NCBI GenBank assembly: GCA_030042955.1
Contig: JASHYQ010000148.1
Location: forward strand, 1 to 5,629
From: Thermoplasmata archaeon
Lineage (GTDB): Archaea > Thermoplasmatota > Thermoplasmata > Lutacidiplasmatales > UBA184
Length of the DNA: 5,629 nucleotides
Reading direction: 5' to 3'
Below are positions 5,409 through 5,629 of this stretch, one piece after another (within the stretch, counting starts at the first letter, position 1; every line of letters begins with the position of its first letter). The notes beneath the pieces were generated by a model. It was not told the DNA's origin. It made no database searches and saw only the letters and a program-made list of their open reading frames with translations. The translations under genes and the position numbers were made by a program.

Positions 5409-5629
5409 ATGGCGACCCAGTCGGAGAAGGCCGAGGAGTTTCGACGACTGCACCACCAACCCCATCCCCTCGTGCTCCCAAACGCCTGGGACGTTCCCAG
5501 CGCCAGGGTCTTCGAGGACGCGGGGTTCTCCGCGGTCGCCACCTCGAGCGCGGCGCTGATGGTCTCGCTGGGGTACCCGGACGGCCAGGAGATCCCGAAA
5601 CGAGAGATGGTAGCGGCGGTCGGGCGGAT
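5409..5629 (+). CDS. Isocitrate lyase/phosphoenolpyruvate mutase family protein, N-terminal 73 residues (cut by window edge)
   Basis: The frame is open from ATG 5409 to the edge. The sequence FRRLHHQPHPLVLPNAWD (11-28), SARVFEDAGFSAVATSSA (31-48) and SLGYPDG (53-59) is typical of the PEP mutase/isocitrate lyase superfamily of (beta/alpha)8 enzymes, which make or break C-C or P-C bonds next to an enolate, usually with Mg2+. Ser46/Ser47 and Asp58 sit where PEP mutase has Ser46 and Asp58; the metal-binding DAD-type motif and catalytic loop lie beyond the window. Members of this PNAWD subtype are widely annotated but rarely tested; lyase, mutase and oxaloacetate decarboxylase activities occur in the superfamily, so the reaction is open. 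The frame is also open upstream to an ATG at 5268, but the added 47 residues are Arg/Gly/Ser-rich and unlike the family, while MATQSEKAEEFRRLH matches the usual N-terminus. No signal peptide. Confidence 0.88.
   Translation, partial: MATQSEKAEEFRRLHHQPHPLVLPNAWDVPSARVFEDAGFSAVATSSAALMVSLGYPDGQEIPKREMVAAVGR

Noticed and set aside
5063..5542. 159-codon minus-strand ORF
   Set aside because: It runs antisense through the PEP mutase family coding region and into the gene-free stretch; composition is Arg/Pro/Ser-rich with no motif.
1..5629. CRISPR arrays, insertion sequences, integrases, toxin-antitoxin or defence genes
   Set aside because: No regularly spaced repeats, transposase motifs, terminal inverted repeats or defence-related domains were seen; the STAND module here belongs to a cyclase-TPR signalling fusion and has no effector domain typical of defence STANDs in the visible part.

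Overview
This is a GC-rich window with four recognisable protein genes in two divergent pairs. Two lie on the minus strand at the left (1-3267 and 3455-3694) and two on the plus strand at the right (3991-4956 and 5409 to the edge). Gene content alone does not fix the organism. The four families (class III cyclase/STAND/TPR protein, DUF4242 protein, squalene-cyclase-like toroid often mislabelled NifH, ICL/PEP mutase family enzyme) occur together in high-GC soil and subsurface archaea, notably uncultured Thermoplasmatota-like lineages, and also in Chloroflexota and other bacteria. I lean archaeal because three of the four starts have an AT-rich TATA-like box centred 27-28 nt upstream, two starts have no Shine-Dalgarno, and a run of seven T follows one gene. 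This is an inference; no rRNA or tRNA is present to settle it.

Layout. 1-3267 (minus) is one uninterrupted reading frame of 1089 codons that runs off the left edge. It encodes an N-terminal class III nucleotidyl cyclase domain with all six canonical catalytic residues, a STAND/AAA_16-type NTPase and a long TPR-like helical array. 3268-3454 is a non-coding spacer holding a GC hairpin, a small perfect inverted repeat, a T7 run (minus strand) and a TATA-like box. 3455-3694 (minus) is a small DUF4242 (SCO4226-like) protein. 3695-3990 is a divergent intergenic region that must carry the promoters for both flanking genes. 3991-4956 (plus) is a 321-aa alpha/alpha-toroid protein with three QW-like repeats. 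4957-5408 has no convincing gene, but holds a 30-codon ORF with a good ribosome binding site, a series of five short hairpins and three phased ACGAGG motifs. 5409-5629 (plus) is the N-terminal third or less of an ICL/PEP mutase superfamily enzyme, cut by the window edge.

Functional links between the genes are not evident. The cyclase fusion looks like a stand-alone signalling protein, with a cAMP-type output joined to an NTPase switch and a TPR sensing or scaffold region. The other three look like independent metabolic or accessory genes, each with its own candidate promoter. No mobile element, CRISPR array, tRNA or rRNA was found. I see no clearly new multi-gene system. The items most worth checking are the catalytically intact cyclase fused to a STAND module with an unusual Cys pair, the metal-site question in the toroid protein, and the possible structured RNA at 5122-5324.
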